Counted from the stretch's first letter, positions 1-7,369 are shown. The stretch is DNA of 19,171 bases from Candidatus Woesearchaeota archaeon (GCA_019323495.1 JAHWHE010000034.1:1-19171), one strand, 5' to 3'. The notes: a model not told the origin generated them from the sequence alone. Program-made: numbers and translations.

Positions 1-117
1 GCAGCGCTGAACTATGCGCACGGATGGCTGGATGCAGGCGCCAGGCTAGGATTGTTTGACGTCGGTGGAGATTCTACTTTGTTTACAGTCGATAAAGAGA
101 TGTTTGAAGAAAAATAA
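1..117 (+). CDS. C-terminal fragment of a DUF357 family protein
   Basis: An open frame enters from the left edge and runs 38 codons to TAA at 115-117. The visible residues include [15 protein letters not shown], which matches the C-terminal signature I know from archaeal DUF357 proteins (small helical proteins with a YxHGWLDxGxRLGLF tail). The function of DUF357 is not established. The gene converges on the nucleotidyltransferase gene with only 21 bp between the stops. The start and most of the protein lie outside the window. The family is almost restricted to archaea, so this fragment supports the archaeal assignment. Confidence 0.8.
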   Translation, partial: AALNYAHGWLDAGARLGLFDVGGDSTLFTVDKEMFEEK

Positions 118-138
118 AATTATAAATAAAAAAGAAAA
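118..138 (-). terminator. T-rich transcription terminator of the nucleotidyltransferase gene
   Basis: The short gap between the two convergent stops reads, on the minus strand, as several T-runs just after the stop codon, including TTTTCTTTTTTA. This is the usual form of intrinsic termination in archaea. There is no hairpin. Confidence 0.4.
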
Positions 139-1956
139 TTAAACCATTAGTTCTAGATCAGAACCAAGGTGTGCTTTTAAGTTTTCGATCGCTTTGCTTG
201 ACAGTGTTGCAACGACTTTTCCGCCTTCGCTCACTGCAGCGTCGACTTCTTCCTTGTTGCTTGCTTTGATAGGTCCTAAACTGCCGTCTTCCTTGAACGC
301 GGACTTCTCTATCTTGTCAGGCGTTATGATGAACAAGCCTTTGTCGAGAACGACAATCTCTGCAACTCCTTCCTTGTGCTTAACTCTTATTGTCTTTCTC
401 TCTGCTTCTCTCATCCTGTGCCTCTGCACAAACTCAAGCATTGTCCTGATAAATAGCCTGCTTTCTCTTTCAGCAGTATCTATCTCAGACTGCGTGATCT
501 TGTTGGAATCGAAATCCTTTTTCGCATTCACGACAATCTCAAGCTTTCTGAATATCGCTTCAGGGATCTTGCCTGTGTCGACAAGCTTTTCCTGGAACAT
601 CTTCATCAATGTAGCATCCTTGACTTCCTTGTCGCTTTCGATCGCAAGAGCCTCTCTTGCAGCTGCGACTGCCTGGTCATAGATGATAAGCATAGATTCC
701 TTGTCAGCCTGCGATTCGATCTGCTTGAACAGCTTCTCTATCCTTTTCCTGTAGCTTTCGCATTTCTTCATTATCTCGTCGACTTCCTTGCCGCTCAGTT
801 CATTGATCTCTGCATATTCCCATTTCTTGAACAGGCCGATCATCTCTTCAAGGATGTCTGCGTACTTAGGTTCAAGCAGTTTTTCTTTCTGCACGAAGAC
901 CTCTCTCATCAATCTTCCTGTCTCCCTGTGGGTAGGTGGATTGAAACCCTTCATCATCAGTGCTGCTTGGGAAGGATTTAGTACTGCATAATATGCATCC
1001 TCAACACCTATCTGCAGTAATTTTCGTTTTGCAGCGTCGAAGAAATGGTCTCCGCTTGTATTGAACTTCCTTATAGCTTCTCTGCTAGGCCTGATTCTTC
1101 CCATGTCCAGGAGATGCTTCCAAGGCATGTAGATCCCTCTGTCAAAGAAAGGGATTCCGTCTCTAAGGAACGTGAAGATTACAGGGCTTGCGCTGTCCTT
1201 CAATATTTCCCAGAAATCAGTCAGCAAATATGTCTGGATGTGCAGCTGTCTTTTGACGCCTGTAAGGGCGCTTGCTTCAAAAGCCATCTGGTAAATGATA
1301 GACATCAATCTGTCTCTTAATTCTGTTCTTGTCATCTTCTTGACATCTGTGTCATCAATTACTATGAAGACGTCAATGTCTGATTTTTCATTGCCTTCTC
1401 CTCTGAAAAGAGCTCCGCACGCAACATAGCTGACAATGTATTTATCAAACTTCTTCAAGACCATCTGTTTGTGTATCTCGCTTATTCTTACTGCGTCAAG
1501 CACGCCTTTGTCATAGACAGGCTGTGATATCGCGATAGTCTGCAGATGTTCATAATTGCTGTCAAAGCAGGCCTGCCATAGTTCTGTTGAAAGCAGGACG
1601 CTTGGAATTATATCATCCTTTTTTCCTATCTCTGTCAAGATAGCTGCTAATTTATCCCTTAATTCGCTCTTTGTCATTCTTTGGCTGTCTGTATCATCGA
1701 CCAGGACCAAAGTATTGATTTCTTTCTGCCCTTTCTTTTCAGGTGGCAGGATAGATACTCCAAGAATGTAATTTTCAAATTTTTCTTTTGCAGCTTTTGC
1801 GAACTTTTCGACCTTTGCAGAAACTTCCTTCATCTTTTTTTCGATCTCTTTTCTCTGCTCTTCTGTCAATTCAGGAAAAGGCATTCCTTCTGGAGGAATA
1901 GGTTGAGCTTCTGCTTTCTTTTCTTCTTTCTTGCTTTCCTTTGCTTTTTTTGCCAT
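139..1956 (-). CDS. Nucleotidyltransferase with duplicated NT domain and HEPN-like region
   Basis: 605 aa. After a Lys/Glu-rich N-terminus (1-60) there are two related blocks. Block 2 (about 168-280) carries the polymerase-beta-type motif GALFRGEGNEKSDIDVF (G181, D193, D195). Block 1 (about 58-152) repeats its layout, including VDDTD..RMTKSELRDKL against IDDTD..KMTRTELRDRL, but E79 and N81 replace the two catalytic aspartates. Block 1 is therefore probably inactive. The third acidic residue expected on a later strand of block 2 is not obvious. Residues about 300-420 are helical and resemble HEPN domains (FFDAAKRKLLQIGVEDAYYAVL, then a Pro-Pro-x-His turn). No R-x4-6-H RNase motif is visible. 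The last 70 residues look beta-rich. NT-HEPN pairs often act in toxin-antitoxin or nucleotide-transfer systems, but a role here is unproven. The gene is transcribed alone, and a TATA box 25 nt upstream supports this start. Confidence 0.7.
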   Translation of the reverse strand: MAKKAKESKKEEKKAEAQPIPPEGMPFPELTEEQRKEIEKKMKEVSAKVEKFAKAAKEKFENYILGVSILPPEKKGQKEINTLVLVDDTDSQRMTKSELRDKLAAILTEIGKKDDIIPSVLLSTELWQACFDSNYEHLQTIAISQPVYDKGVLDAVRISEIHKQMVLKKFDKYIVSYVACGALFRGEGNEKSDIDVFIVIDDTDVKKMTRTELRDRLMSIIYQMAFEASALTGVKRQLHIQTYLLTDFWEILKDSASPVIFTFLRDGIPFFDRGIYMPWKHLLDMGRIRPSREAIRKFNTSGDHFFDAAKRKLLQIGVEDAYYAVLNPSQAALMMKGFNPPTHRETGRLMREVFVQKEKLLEPKYADILEEMIGLFKKWEYAEINELSGKEVDEIMKKCESYRKRIEKLFKQIESQADKESMLIIYDQAVAAAREALAIESDKEVKDATLMKMFQEKLVDTGKIPEAIFRKLEIVVNAKKDFDSNKITQSEIDTAERESRLFIRTMLEFVQRHRMREAERKTIRVKHKEGVAEIVVLDKGLFIITPDKIEKSAFKEDGSLGPIKASNKEEVDAAVSEGGKVVATLSSKAIENLKAHLGSDLELMV

Positions 1957-1976
1957 TTTGATTTAGTACCTCGTTA

Positions 1977-1985
1977 AATTTAAAT
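1977..1985 (-). promoter_or_regulatory. TATA box of the nucleotidyltransferase gene
   Basis: An ATTTAAATTTA-type box on the minus strand is centred about 25 nt before the ATG at 1956. It predicts a leaderless or nearly leaderless mRNA. Confidence 0.6.
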
Positions 1986-2032
1986 ACCTAAAAATGCAAT
2001 ATATATTATAGGTAGTAAAATCCAGCGACTAC
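1985..2032. repeat. Nested inverted repeats in the divergent intergenic region
   Basis: TACCTA (1985-1990) pairs with TAGGTA (2009-2014). GTAGT (2012-2016) pairs with ACTAC (2028-2032) across an 11-nt loop. They lie in the 187-bp gap between two divergent genes, between the two TATA boxes. An operator or short RNA hairpins are possible. The arms are short and the region is AT-rich, so chance is not excluded. Confidence 0.3.
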
Positions 2033-2113
2033 TTTAAAAAGTAATCTATGCTCTACAGTATATATGTGTGACAATTTGTTCAAGGCCAAAATGAGGATAT
2101 TTATTTCGAAACC

Positions 2114-2121
2114 TTTTTAAA
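2114..2121 (+). promoter_or_regulatory. TATA box of the 144-aa hypothetical gene
   Basis: TTTTTAAA is centred 26 nt before the ATG at 2144, predicting leaderless transcription. Confidence 0.6.
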
Positions 2122-2143
2122 GGAGAGGCTAACTTCATTATAA

Positions 2144-2578
2144 ATGGAAGGAATAAGAGCTAAAATGGCACTAATACCAAAGTGTTTGAGGGATCATGCA
2201 TATGCAGCTTGCGGAGCTGTAGCTAACTATTTGAGAGAATCAGGTATCCGTTATCCTGACGCATCTGAAGAATTGAGAACAGAACTTTTGCGGATATACA
2301 TTGTTGAAGGAAGAGAGCATGGCGCTTATTCAGTAGATCCTCTGGAAAATATTGCAGGCACGCTTTTAGAACATTCTAAAGGTAAAAGAAAATTGACACC
2401 AGATAGAATGGATAGGATTGTTAATAGAAGTGCAACAGGTCTTGTCAAGCTTGTAGGAAAACAATGCTCAATCCAGGACCCAGAACTTAAACAGGGGCTT
2501 AAGGTTGCTTTCGCAGAAGCTTTGTATAAAATATTTAACAGGAAAAGGGATTTAGAAGCAGAACTTGCTATGGGTTAG
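2144..2578 (+). CDS. Hypothetical all-helical protein, 144 aa
   Basis: I do not recognise this protein. It is soluble, with no signal peptide or membrane segment, and appears entirely alpha-helical, with a basic stretch around 88-105 (LTPDRMDRIVNRSATGLVKL) and paired Cys residues near 15-23. The ATG is fixed by a TATA box 26 nt upstream. Its stop codon overlaps the Cbf5 stop on the other strand within 4 bp (2575-2578), so the two transcripts converge with no spacer. Codon use resembles the neighbours. The clean archaeal promoter and uninterrupted frame support a real gene. Confidence 0.7.
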   Translation: MEGIRAKMALIPKCLRDHAYAACGAVANYLRESGIRYPDASEELRTELLRIYIVEGREHGAYSVDPLENIAGTLLEHSKGKRKLTPDRMDRIVNRSATGLVKLVGKQCSIQDPELKQGLKVAFAEALYKIFNRKRDLEAELAMG

Positions 2579-3537
2579 AAAACCCTTACCGGCTTTACAC
2601 CAGGGCCTTTTTTCTTTTGCAGATCAATGCTGTTGAAATTGCTTTTTCCCAGGCATATCAATTCTCCTTTAAGACTAAGCACTGCAACATCACTGTCTTT
2701 CTCAATTCCGTCATTTAGTTTCGCAATGTGCTCGCACATAAGACTCCTGCCATGCTTGATGTGCTTGACCGCTTCATCAACACACCACATCTTCGGCAGA
2801 TGCTCTACAGCAGTCTCAACAGGCAGTAAATATTGTTTTAATTTTTTTTCGTATTTCAATTTATCTTCGTTGCTTTCCTTCCACATTATGTAAGTGTCCC
2901 GCAAATCATTCAATGTAACCAAAGTTTTCTCATTGAATGGTCCTGCTTTTGTCCTTCTCAGTTCCTGCATGTGCGCTCCGCATTTCAGTTCTACACCTAT
3001 ATCATGGCAAAGCATCCTGATGTATGTTCCGGCCTGGCAGCCGGCAATGAAAAGAACTTCTCTGTCCTTGACTTCGAGCAAGTCTATGTAATAGATCTCT
3101 TTCTCTCTTACCTGCCTTTTGACAGCTGCCTTGTGAGGAACCTGCTGCTTGATCTTTCCAACAAACTTTTTCAAAGCCTTTTTCAGATCTTTTAGTTCAA
3201 CGTGCTTGTGCAACCGCATCACGCATACATATTCTTTTCCAGCAGAAATAAGGGCAGTATTCACTTTCGTTGCATTCCCGAGCGAGACAGGCAAGCATCC
3301 TGTTACATTAGGATCTAGCGTGCCGGAGTGTCCTGCTTTCTTTATGCCCAAAATCTGCTGCACATAAGCGCTGACATTGTGAGAAGTAGGACCTGCAGGC
3401 TTGTCGATATTGATTATGCCATAATTAAACAGCTGTTCAACAGGCCGTTCATCAGGCTTGATTCCAAGCGTGCCTTTTGCCTTCTGCCTGGTTAATATTT
3501 TTCTCTTTTTTTTCTCAAACGGAAGCTTATTTTGCAT
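2575..3537 (-). CDS. cbf5: tRNA/rRNA pseudouridine synthase Cbf5 (TruB family)
   Basis: 320 aa. Cbf5 converts uridine to pseudouridine. In archaea it is the catalytic subunit of H/ACA guide RNPs with Nop10, Gar1 and L7Ae, and it can also make Psi55 in tRNA without a guide. The catalytic domain begins with RPVEQLFNYGIINIDKPAGP, the archaeal/eukaryotic-type N-terminus. The catalytic aspartate lies in GHSGTLDPNVTG (D75). The later TruB motif is GTYIRMLCHDIG. A C-terminal PUA domain (about 240-310) contains the G-E-L-I-C-L-G strand. Length is slightly below the usual archaeal 330-340 aa. The start is supported by a TATA box 26 nt upstream. Partner genes are not in the window. Confidence 0.93.
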   Translation of the reverse strand: MQNKLPFEKKKRKILTRQKAKGTLGIKPDERPVEQLFNYGIINIDKPAGPTSHNVSAYVQQILGIKKAGHSGTLDPNVTGCLPVSLGNATKVNTALISAGKEYVCVMRLHKHVELKDLKKALKKFVGKIKQQVPHKAAVKRQVREKEIYYIDLLEVKDREVLFIAGCQAGTYIRMLCHDIGVELKCGAHMQELRRTKAGPFNEKTLVTLNDLRDTYIMWKESNEDKLKYEKKLKQYLLPVETAVEHLPKMWCVDEAVKHIKHGRSLMCEHIAKLNDGIEKDSDVAVLSLKGELICLGKSNFNSIDLQKKKGPGVKPVRVF

Positions 3538-3559
3538 AATTTTGTAAAGATGAAAATAG

Positions 3560-3567
3560 TATTTAAA
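3560..3567 (-). promoter_or_regulatory. TATA box of cbf5
   Basis: TTTAAATA on the minus strand, centred 26 nt before the cbf5 ATG, is preceded by an A-rich BRE-like stretch. It overlaps a sequence shared with the promoter at 5200-5232 and with the copy at 4254-4270. Confidence 0.65.
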
Positions 3568-3577
3568 ACTTTACTAG
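3561..3577. repeat. 17-bp direct repeat, copy 1
   Basis: atttaaaactttactag is identical to 4254-4270. The two copies bracket the P-loop gene. This copy coincides with the BRE/TATA element of cbf5. Confidence 0.5.
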
Positions 3578-3634
3578 TTGATAGAGTTTAACAGAGATTA
3601 TGTGCAATCCGGCTCTGCCTGCCATAATAATAAC

Positions 3635-3642
3635 GTTTATAA
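3635..3642 (+). promoter_or_regulatory. TATA box of the P-loop kinase-like gene
   Basis: GTTTATAA is centred about 28 nt before the ATG at 3667. Confidence 0.55.
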
Positions 3643-3666
3643 GGATCCCTAATTTAACAACAAAAT

Positions 3667-4245
3667 ATGATTTATTTAATCGGTGGTGCACCTCGAGTTG
3701 GAAAAAGTATAATAGCCAAGCAATTTGCTGAATCTATTAAAGGGAGATTTGTCTCAACAGATGACTTGGAAAATCCAGATGATCAAAGTCCTTCAGTCTT
3801 TTTTTATAGTGATCCTAAAAAGAACATTTTGACTCCTGGCGAGAGAATAGAGGCTGTCAAAAACGAAGCAAAACAAATAAAATCTTATATCACAGATATT
3901 ATAGATAAGGCTATTAACAAGCCTCAAGATACTGTTATTGAAGGAGTTCATCTATTTCCTGCTTATGTTGATAATTATATAAGAAGATTTGGAAAAGAAA
4001 ACATTAAAACAATATTTATAGGATCAACAAATATTGAGCTAATCCTGGAAGGAATGGTACAAAATACCAGTCAAGATAACTGGTTGAAAGACTTTAATCA
4101 AGAAGTGTTGAGACAAATCGCCTTATTTACAAAAGCTTTTAGTGATTATTTATGTCGCGAGAGTAAGAAATATAATTTACATTATAAAGAACGTTCAAAT
4201 GATTTCCAAAAAGACATTCGCGACGTCATAAAAGAATTCAGTTGA
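3667..4245 (+). CDS. P-loop NTPase, AAA/zeta-toxin or 2-phosphoglycerate kinase-like
   Basis: 192 aa. The protein opens with a Walker A loop, GGAPRVGKS (residues 6-14), directly after the first beta strand. The motif IEGVHLFPAYVD resembles the substrate-side motif of 2-phosphoglycerate kinase-like P-loop kinases, and zeta-toxin kinases share the fold. It is probably an ATP-dependent small-molecule kinase; the substrate is unknown. There is no signal or membrane segment. The coding sequence is visibly more AT-rich than its neighbours. The gene sits alone on the plus strand between two minus-strand genes and is bracketed by a 17-bp direct repeat, which could mean recent acquisition. The start is supported by a TATA box and an N-terminus beginning one strand before the P-loop. 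Confidence 0.75.
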   Translation: MIYLIGGAPRVGKSIIAKQFAESIKGRFVSTDDLENPDDQSPSVFFYSDPKKNILTPGERIEAVKNEAKQIKSYITDIIDKAINKPQDTVIEGVHLFPAYVDNYIRRFGKENIKTIFIGSTNIELILEGMVQNTSQDNWLKDFNQEVLRQIALFTKAFSDYLCRESKKYNLHYKERSNDFQKDIRDVIKEFS

Positions 4246-4253
4246 ATTGACCA

Positions 4254-4270
4254 ATTTAAAACTTTACTAG
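4254..4270. repeat. 17-bp direct repeat, copy 2 (orphan BRE/TATA-like element)
   Basis: This is an exact copy of 3561-3577, lying between the 3' ends of the P-loop gene and the SDR gene. On the minus strand it reads like a promoter, but only a 15-codon frame (ATG at 4229) follows it. It may be a duplicated flank, an antisense promoter or a chance match. Confidence 0.5.
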
Positions 4271-4272
4271 AA

Positions 4273-5175
4273 TCACGGCAATAGGGCTCGGTACTTATCT
4301 ATATTTTGTTTTATTTCATTTTTGATAGGCGTAGGTTCAAAACCTAGTTCGCGTTTGGTAATTTTTGTGCTAAGCTGAAGGATTCTGTCGCCTTCAAATG
4401 GCGCCCTTACAGGTTTGATTTGGTCCCTAGTAAAACCTAAGTCTTTACCAATAGTTTCCACAAAATCTATACAAAAAGCATATCTTGACATTGGCGCATC
4501 ACTTGACGCTGCATGAAAGATTCTCTGCTTGCCGTTATAATCCCTTAATTTATCAAGTACTCGCATTAATTGACCCGCCCAAGTAAATGTGTTATAAACA
4601 TTCGTCCAGGCAGAAAATTCTCCTTTTTGCTTAAGTCCAAGCACAACCGCGCTTAAAAAATCTCGTCTTGTTCCCAACACATTCCCAACTCGCACTACAT
4701 ATCCGTCATCATAACTTCTTGTAGCCAGTTCTCCATTACGTTTTGACCGGCCATAATCATCTACCGGTGTTAATGAAGTAGTATCTTCACTTACATTGCC
4801 TTGTACCCCTGTCGCGAAATCAGATGAGATGTAAACCAGTTTTGTTCCTTCAGAATGCTTCTGTACCATCTTAATCACCTTACTTACTGGATCAGCATTG
4901 ATCTTGTCCTGCTCTGAAACAGGAGCCGTCCTTAATGCGTTAGAGCAAGCAAAATAAACAATTCTATCTACACTCCTTGTCTTTAGAATTTCCTCGATCG
5001 AGGCAATTCCATTTGTAAAGTCGCAATTGATTTGATCGGCTATTAAGTCGTGATGCATGAATTCACTAGCATTCCTTGATCTTGATACAGGTATGCAGAA
5101 CGAACCGTTTTCAATTGAATGCTTTATAAATTCATATGCAATTCTGCTTGTAGATCCCATTATCAATTCATTCAT
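4273..5175 (-). CDS. RmlD-like NAD(P)-dependent sugar epimerase/reductase (extended SDR)
   Basis: 300 aa. The layout is that of the extended short-chain dehydrogenase family, closest by eye to dTDP-4-dehydrorhamnose reductase or NAD-dependent epimerases. The first strand leads to a nucleotide-binding turn GSTSRIAYEF (7-16). The active site is S117/S118 in VYISSDF with Y141 and K145 in YGRSK. GNVLGTRRDF follows in the expected place. The dinucleotide loop lacks the second glycine of the usual GxxGxxG, which is unusual and could change cofactor binding. It probably modifies a nucleotide sugar for cell-surface glycans, but no other sugar genes are nearby. A TATA box about 28 nt upstream supports the start. 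An internal Met (residue 6) is an alternative. Confidence 0.78.
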   Translation of the reverse strand: MNELIMGSTSRIAYEFIKHSIENGSFCIPVSRSRNASEFMHHDLIADQINCDFTNGIASIEEILKTRSVDRIVYFACSNALRTAPVSEQDKINADPVSKVIKMVQKHSEGTKLVYISSDFATGVQGNVSEDTTSLTPVDDYGRSKRNGELATRSYDDGYVVRVGNVLGTRRDFLSAVVLGLKQKGEFSAWTNVYNTFTWAGQLMRVLDKLRDYNGKQRIFHAASSDAPMSRYAFCIDFVETIGKDLGFTRDQIKPVRAPFEGDRILQLSTKITKRELGFEPTPIKNEIKQNIDKYRALLP

Positions 5176-5199
5176 AGAATGCCGGGAAATTATAGATGG

Positions 5200-5207
5200 T
5201 TTAAAAG
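5200..5207 (-). promoter_or_regulatory. TATA box of the SDR gene
   Basis: The minus strand reads CTTTTAAA, centred 28 nt before the ATG. It is part of a 33-bp sequence similar to the cbf5 promoter. Confidence 0.55.
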
Positions 5208-5258
5208 TTTACTGTTCTGGGGAGTTTAACAGTATCATACGAATTTAAAAAAGAAAAA

Positions 5259-5266
5259 TTTTTAAA
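5259..5266 (+). promoter_or_regulatory. TATA box of the 94-aa membrane protein gene
   Basis: TTTTTAAA is centred 26 nt before the ATG at 5289, fitting leaderless initiation. Confidence 0.6.
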
Positions 5267-5288
5267 CATTAAATGATTTTACAAAAAT

Positions 5289-5573
5289 ATGAATCTTGCA
5301 ATAATCATTGCCCTTGTTCCTGTCAGCGCATTTGCGGGTTTTGCAGTAGGCAGGTTTGGTGATAAATACGCAGGCCATCTAAATGCTCCTCACCACTGGA
5401 TATTAGGCATTATCTTTTCCATTCTTGGAATATTTTACATAGATATGTATTTAGGCATATTTTTTCTGTTCTTTGGAGCAGGCCATTTCATAAGCGACCT
5501 TGATGATTTTCTGCATTTCAGAATTTGGGGTGTGGATATTCCCCATGAATGGAGATTTTGGAGTATCAAGTAG
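5289..5573 (+). CDS. Small His/Asp-rich membrane protein, 94 aa
   Basis: There are about three hydrophobic segments: 2-22 (MNLAIIIALVPVSAFAGFAV), about 37-52 and about 53-68. They are followed by a polar tail rich in His and Asp: GHFISDLDDFLHFRIW, then IPHEW. A HHW triplet lies just before the second helix. The grouped His/Asp could bind a metal. I do not recognise the family with confidence; membrane-bound metal hydrolases have H..SD.DH-type motifs, but this protein is much shorter. The gene stands alone, and its stop lies 6 bp from the convergent U32 gene. The start is supported by the TATA box. Confidence 0.68.
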   Translation: MNLAIIIALVPVSAFAGFAVGRFGDKYAGHLNAPHHWILGIIFSILGIFYIDMYLGIFFLFFGAGHFISDLDDFLHFRIWGVDIPHEWRFWSIK

Positions 5574-5579
5574 AACATA

Positions 5580-6809
5580 TTAGAAATTTTCTTTCATAAC
5601 AAAAACCTTGTCGTTTTTTCTCACTTTTTCCTTGATTTTGATTGCAATACTGTCCCCTTTTTTCGCTTCTTCAATGTCTTGATGGTTCTTCTGCATCTCT
5701 TGTACTGCCTGTCTTAACACGCCCGTAGTATTGCCTGTAATCATGATGCAGTCTCCGATCTCTATTCCTTTTGCTTCTATCTTTATCTCTGCAACGCAAA
5801 TGTTTGGATAGTAATTCTTTACAACTCCTACATATTCCTTTATTTCCTTGCTGCCGCTGCCATAGATGTCTGTCCATTCATTTATTGGTTTTCCCATAAA
5901 GAATCCGTCTGAAAACTTGCGGTTATAGACTGTCTGCAATTTCTGCTTAAGCTCTTTCTTCAGTTCTTCTGTATATGTATTTTCTTTAACTGCATCTATC
6001 GCTTTTCTATAACAACCAACTACAGCATCAACATAATCAGGGCTCCTGTTCCTTCCTTCTATCTTTAAAGCGTCGATTCCTGCATCTATAAGTTTGTCAA
6101 CAAACTCTATTGTGCACAAATCTTTAGGAGACATAACAAAATTGTTCTCCAATTCCAGCTCTTTGTCAGGCTCTTCTAGATCTATGACCTTATACCCCCT
6201 TCTACAAGGCTGTAAACAATCCCCTCTGTTTGCGCTCCGTCCGAATAAAAACTGTGATGTAAAACAGCGTCCACTGACAGCGACACACATAGCACCGTGA
6301 GCAAAGCACTCGATCATGACAAGCTCTCCCTTTGGACCTCTAATTTTTTCTTTTATTATTTTTTCTTTTATTTGCTTTATCTGTTCTAATGAGAGCTCTC
6401 GCGCCAATATAATGCGGTCAGCAAATTTTGAATAAAACTTTAAAGCTTCAATATTGCTTACGCTTGCCTGCGTGCTTAGATGAACTTCAAAACCAGCACT
6501 GTGAGCTAGATTCACAACACCCATGTCCCAGCAGATTATGGCATCAACTCCAGCATCCTTTGCAGAATCCAATATCTTCTTAATCTTTTCAAACTCGTCA
6601 TCAAACGCAATAGTATTGACGCACAAATAGCATCTTACGCCATTAGAATGGCAGAAATCACTTACTTTCTTCAGCTCACTTAATTCAAAATTCCGGGCAT
6701 TAGCGCGCATATTTAAGCCTTTAACGCCAAAATACACACTATTGCATCCTGCTTTTACAGCTGCTGTCAATGATTCCCAATTGCCTGCAGGCGCTAATAA
6801 TTCAGTCAT
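5580..6809 (-). CDS. U32 peptidase-family protein (TrhP/RlhA-like Fe-S hydroxylation factor)
   Basis: 409 aa. The N-terminus LLAPAGNWESLTAAVKAG and the core ECFAHGAMCVAVSGRC with SANRGDCLQPCRRGY are the U32 signatures. C175, C182, C198 and C202 match the cysteine pattern that carries an iron-sulfur cluster in characterised members. SPKDLCTIEFVDKLIDAG and IDALKIEGRNRSPDYV follow as expected, and a C-terminal beta-rich domain (about 320-409) completes the usual architecture. Bacterial homologues hydroxylate RNA (TrhP on tRNA U34, RlhA on 23S rRNA) with prephenate. An RNA-modifying role is likely here, but the target is unknown. It follows the small OB-like array on the same strand after 43 bp, with its own TATA box 26 nt from the ATG, so it is probably a separate transcript. 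Confidence 0.88.
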   Translation of the reverse strand: MTELLAPAGNWESLTAAVKAGCNSVYFGVKGLNMRANARNFELSELKKVSDFCHSNGVRCYLCVNTIAFDDEFEKIKKILDSAKDAGVDAIICWDMGVVNLAHSAGFEVHLSTQASVSNIEALKFYSKFADRIILARELSLEQIKQIKEKIIKEKIRGPKGELVMIECFAHGAMCVAVSGRCFTSQFLFGRSANRGDCLQPCRRGYKVIDLEEPDKELELENNFVMSPKDLCTIEFVDKLIDAGIDALKIEGRNRSPDYVDAVVGCYRKAIDAVKENTYTEELKKELKQKLQTVYNRKFSDGFFMGKPINEWTDIYGSGSKEIKEYVGVVKNYYPNICVAEIKIEAKGIEIGDCIMITGNTTGVLRQAVQEMQKNHQDIEEAKKGDSIAIKIKEKVRKNDKVFVMKENF

Positions 6810-6832
6810 AAAGCAATAATGCTAGAAAGATG

Positions 6833-6840
6833 TATTTAAA
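6833..6840 (-). promoter_or_regulatory. TATA box of the U32 gene
   Basis: TTTAAATA on the minus strand, centred 26 nt before the ATG at 6809, predicts a leaderless mRNA separate from the array. Confidence 0.6.
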
Positions 6841-6852
6841 AGTTTTCAGAAA

Positions 6853-7104
6853 TCAGCGCAATGAACCTACTTTCTTTGTTACTTTCATGACCCTGATGTT
6901 TTTTGCCTTGTTAATTACCCTGCCGGATTCGAACTCGACAATGTCATCAACCCGAAGGCCAAGTTCTGCAGGTGCTTCATAATTTATTTTCGTTCTCTTC
7001 CAGCTCCCGGATTCTGCTCTTGGCCGCAAAGCACCTGAAGTCATCTTGCCATCTCTAGAAGGCTTTACATCATATATACGTCCGATTCTTGGTTTTTCTG
7101 CCAT
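6853..7104 (-). CDS. Small OB/cold-shock-like array protein A (83 aa)
   Basis: This is the last of six same-strand paralogues. Pattern: a start strand RIGRIYDVK, a middle strand INYEAPAELGLRVDDIVEFE, and a closing strand IRVMKVTKK. That order (GxI..VK, strand pair, L..gD.VEFE, A/R.xV.KV) is the backbone of cold-shock/OB-fold domains. The aromatic RNA-binding motifs of true cold-shock proteins (KGFGFI, VFVH) are missing. It is very basic. It is roughly 60% identical by eye to copy B, its upstream neighbour (10 bp away), so the two are a recent duplicate pair. Nucleic-acid binding is likely but inferred. No Shine-Dalgarno is evident, so translation may be coupled to B. Confidence 0.75.
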   Translation of the reverse strand: MAEKPRIGRIYDVKPSRDGKMTSGALRPRAESGSWKRTKINYEAPAELGLRVDDIVEFESGRVINKAKNIRVMKVTKKVGSLR

Positions 7105-7114
7105 TTAAGTTTAA

Positions 7115-7369
7115 TTAATATTTGGTGGACTTTACAACCTTGGTTACTTTCATGATTCTTACGCTTTTTTCTTTGTTGACGATTCTTCCAGGCACATACT
7201 CAACAATGTCATCAACCCTTAAGTCCAAGCTTGCAGGTGCTTCATACTCTACTTTTGTTCCTGTCCAGCTGGTTCCGCCTGTTGCTCTGTTCCTTAGAAT
7301 GCCTGTTACTTTAGAAGAACCTTTGGTTCTTTTTACTTCATATATTCTTCCTAGTCTTTCTTGAGCCAT
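7115..7369 (-). CDS. Small OB/cold-shock-like array protein B (84 aa)
   Basis: Paralogue of A with the same core: LGRIYEVK, KVEYEAPASLDLRVDDIVEY and VRIMKVTK. It has a basic N-terminal loop with Ser/Gly residues (TKGSSKVTG) and an extra TSW insertion relative to the more distant copies. The start has a Shine-Dalgarno (AGAGGT, about 6 nt upstream) lying inside the end of gene C, which stops 5 bp away. This supports polycistronic translation. Function is unknown; by fold, single-stranded RNA or DNA binding is the best guess. Confidence 0.75.
   Translation of the reverse strand: MAQERLGRIYEVKRTKGSSKVTGILRNRATGGTSWTGTKVEYEAPASLDLRVDDIVEYVPGRIVNKEKSVRIMKVTKVVKSTKY

Noticed and set aside
194..682. 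Plus-strand open frame opposite the nucleotidyltransferase gene
   Set aside because: It is Ser/Leu-rich, has no promoter and lies wholly antisense to a well-supported gene; a shadow frame.
4229..4270. Antisense mini-gene driven by the second repeat copy
   Set aside because: Only 15 codons follow the ATG before a stop, with no family resemblance.
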